Source: Treponema sp.
Lineage (GTDB): Bacteria > Spirochaetota > Spirochaetia > Treponematales > Treponemataceae
NCBI GenBank assembly: GCA_016282455.1
Contig: JAEEKM010000186.1
Coordinates: forward strand, 1 to 6,394
DNA length: 6,394 nt
Direction of reading: 5' to 3'
In this document: positions 5,985 through 6,394 of the stretch, piece by piece
Layout of the letters: every line of letters begins with the position of its first letter
How positions within the stretch are numbered: position 1 is the stretch's first letter
Notes under the pieces: model-generated
What the model was told of the DNA's origin: nothing
Databases searched by the model: none
What the model saw: the letters and a program-made list of their open reading frames with translations, nothing else
Translations under genes and position numbers: made by a program

Positions 5985-6103
5985 TCAGTATGAAAACTGA
6001 ACAGTGCATTTACATGACGATTCTCAAGGTAAATAAATCAGTTCATACTATTTTTATTTTGTGATTTCTAAGGCGAATTCTTTTTAGAGTTCGCCTTTTT
6101 TTT
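5985..6103 (+). ncRNA. Candidate small RNA or carB leader RNA with two hairpins
   Basis: The transcript from the promoter at 5950-5978 to the T-run at 6103 would be about 119 nt. Its 5' end folds into a long hairpin. AGTATGAA-AA-CTGA (5987-6000, AA bulged) pairs with TCAGTTCATACT (6038-6049). Inside it ATTTAC (6008-6013) pairs with GTAAAT (6029-6034) across an internal loop. A U-rich single-stranded stretch (6050-6067) then leads into the terminator. This is either an independent sRNA or the terminated form of the carB leader. I do not recognise it as a known riboswitch, T-box, PyrR site or housekeeping RNA. An alternative reading is a second terminator for the transporter operon. The folding is by eye and no family assignment can be made. 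Confidence 0.4.
6070..6103 (+). terminator. Strong intrinsic terminator before carB
   Basis: AAGGCGAATTCT (6070-6081) pairs with AGAGTTCGCCTT (6086-6097): 12 pairs with a single G-U wobble and a TTTT loop, followed by more T residues to 6103. It has no T-run on the opposite strand, so it works rightward only. It would end transcripts from the transporter operon and from the promoter at 5950-5978 unless they are antiterminated. Confidence 0.88.
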
Positions 6104-6110
6104 AGTTTCA

Positions 6111-6133
6111 CGGACTCTGCTAAAGCAGTGCCG
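6111..6133 (+). promoter_or_regulatory. Small hairpin in the untranslated region ahead of carB
   Basis: CTGC (6117-6120) and GCAG (6125-6128) form a stem around a TAAA loop. CGG (6111-6113) pairs with CCG (6131-6133) beyond a small internal loop. It lies between the terminator and the carB ribosome binding site without overlapping that site. It could stabilise the mRNA or bind a regulator; no known motif is recognised. Confidence 0.3.
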
Positions 6134-6154
6134 GAATTATAAATTGGTTTTTGT

Positions 6155-6160
6155 AAGGAG
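6155..6160 (+). promoter_or_regulatory. Ribosome binding site of carB
   Basis: AAGGAG lies 8 nt before the ATG at 6169, a normal strong Shine-Dalgarno that fixes the carB start. Confidence 0.85.
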
Positions 6161-6168
6161 TAATATAT

Positions 6169-6394
6169 ATGAAACGAGACGACATCAAAAAGGTTTTGAT
6201 TATTGGTTCGGGTCCTATTGTTATTGGTCAGGCTTGTGAGTTTGACTATTCGGGAACACAGGCTTGTAAGGCTTTGCGTGAACTGGGCTACAAGATTGTG
6301 CTTGTAAACTCTAACCCGGCTACTATTATGACTGACCCGGTTATGGCGGATGCAACTTACATTGAGCCGCTGAACGTTGAGCGTCTTTCTCAGA
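6169..6394 (+). CDS. carB: Carbamoyl-phosphate synthase large subunit, N-terminal part
   Basis: The first 75 codons are visible; the gene continues past the right edge (the full family protein is about 1,070 residues). CarB makes carbamoyl phosphate from bicarbonate, ATP and ammonia delivered by the glutaminase subunit CarA, feeding pyrimidine and arginine synthesis in the cytoplasm. The N-terminus matches the family closely: KKVLIIGSGPIVIGQACEFD (7-26) is the glycine-rich first strand and loop, followed by YSGTQACKALRELGY (27-41), VNSNPATIMTDP (46-57) and MADATYIEPL (59-68). Start context is good. No carA precedes it in the window, so carA is either downstream or elsewhere. Codons are richer in GGT, GCT and CTG than in the neighbouring genes, consistent with higher expression. 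Transcription probably depends on the promoter at 5950-5978, through the terminator at 6070-6103. Confidence 0.96.
   Translation, partial: MKRDDIKKVLIIGSGPIVIGQACEFDYSGTQACKALRELGYKIVLVNSNPATIMTDPVMADATYIEPLNVERLSQ

Noticed and set aside
6138..6143. TATAAA as the -10 of a dedicated carB promoter.
   Set aside because: No sequence resembling TTGACA occurs at 16-19 bp upstream. Not excluded experimentally, but unsupported.

Overview
The window looks like chromosomal DNA from a host-associated spirochaete, most likely a Treponema. I infer this from its moderately AT-rich composition, two adjacent secreted BspA-type leucine-rich repeat (LRR) proteins of the kind common in treponemes, short hydrophobic signal peptides, and the overall gene style. 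No rRNA or housekeeping marker fixes the genus, and gut Firmicutes that also carry BspA-like proteins are the main alternative.

Left part (1-2915, minus strand): two secreted BspA-like LRR proteins in tandem. The upstream one (1311-2915) is complete at 534 residues. It has a cleavable signal peptide, about 17-18 LRR_5-type repeats and a short capping tail. The downstream one (1-1259) is missing its C-terminus because it runs off the window. A 51-bp gap separates them. That gap holds an extended -10 promoter placed so that transcription of the second gene would start on its own ATG, suggesting a leaderless mRNA.

Middle (2916-5885): a 212-bp divergent intergenic region drives the LRR genes leftward and a three-gene ABC importer operon rightward. 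The operon encodes a periplasmic binding protein, a membrane permease and an ATPase of the TrpXYZ family (COG2984/COG4120/COG1101 type). Its best promoter is a near-consensus sigma-70 site whose -35 box is covered by an 18-bp dyad, a plausible operator. A weak hairpin plus T-run lies between the binding-protein and permease genes. The permease and ATPase genes overlap by 14 bp. Together the three proteins would import a small solute, by family an aromatic amino acid such as tryptophan. No tryptophan-specific regulatory element (T-box or Trp-codon leader) is visible to confirm this.

Right part (5886-6394): a 283-bp intergenic region, then the first 75 codons of carB (carbamoyl-phosphate synthase large subunit; arginine and pyrimidine synthesis). 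The intergenic region contains a good extended -10 promoter, a roughly 119-nt predicted transcript with a long 5' hairpin, and a very strong intrinsic terminator about 65 bp before carB. I see no convincing second promoter between terminator and carB. The segment is therefore either a small independent RNA or, more interestingly, an undescribed transcription-attenuation leader controlling carB. This is the main candidate for something new in the window.
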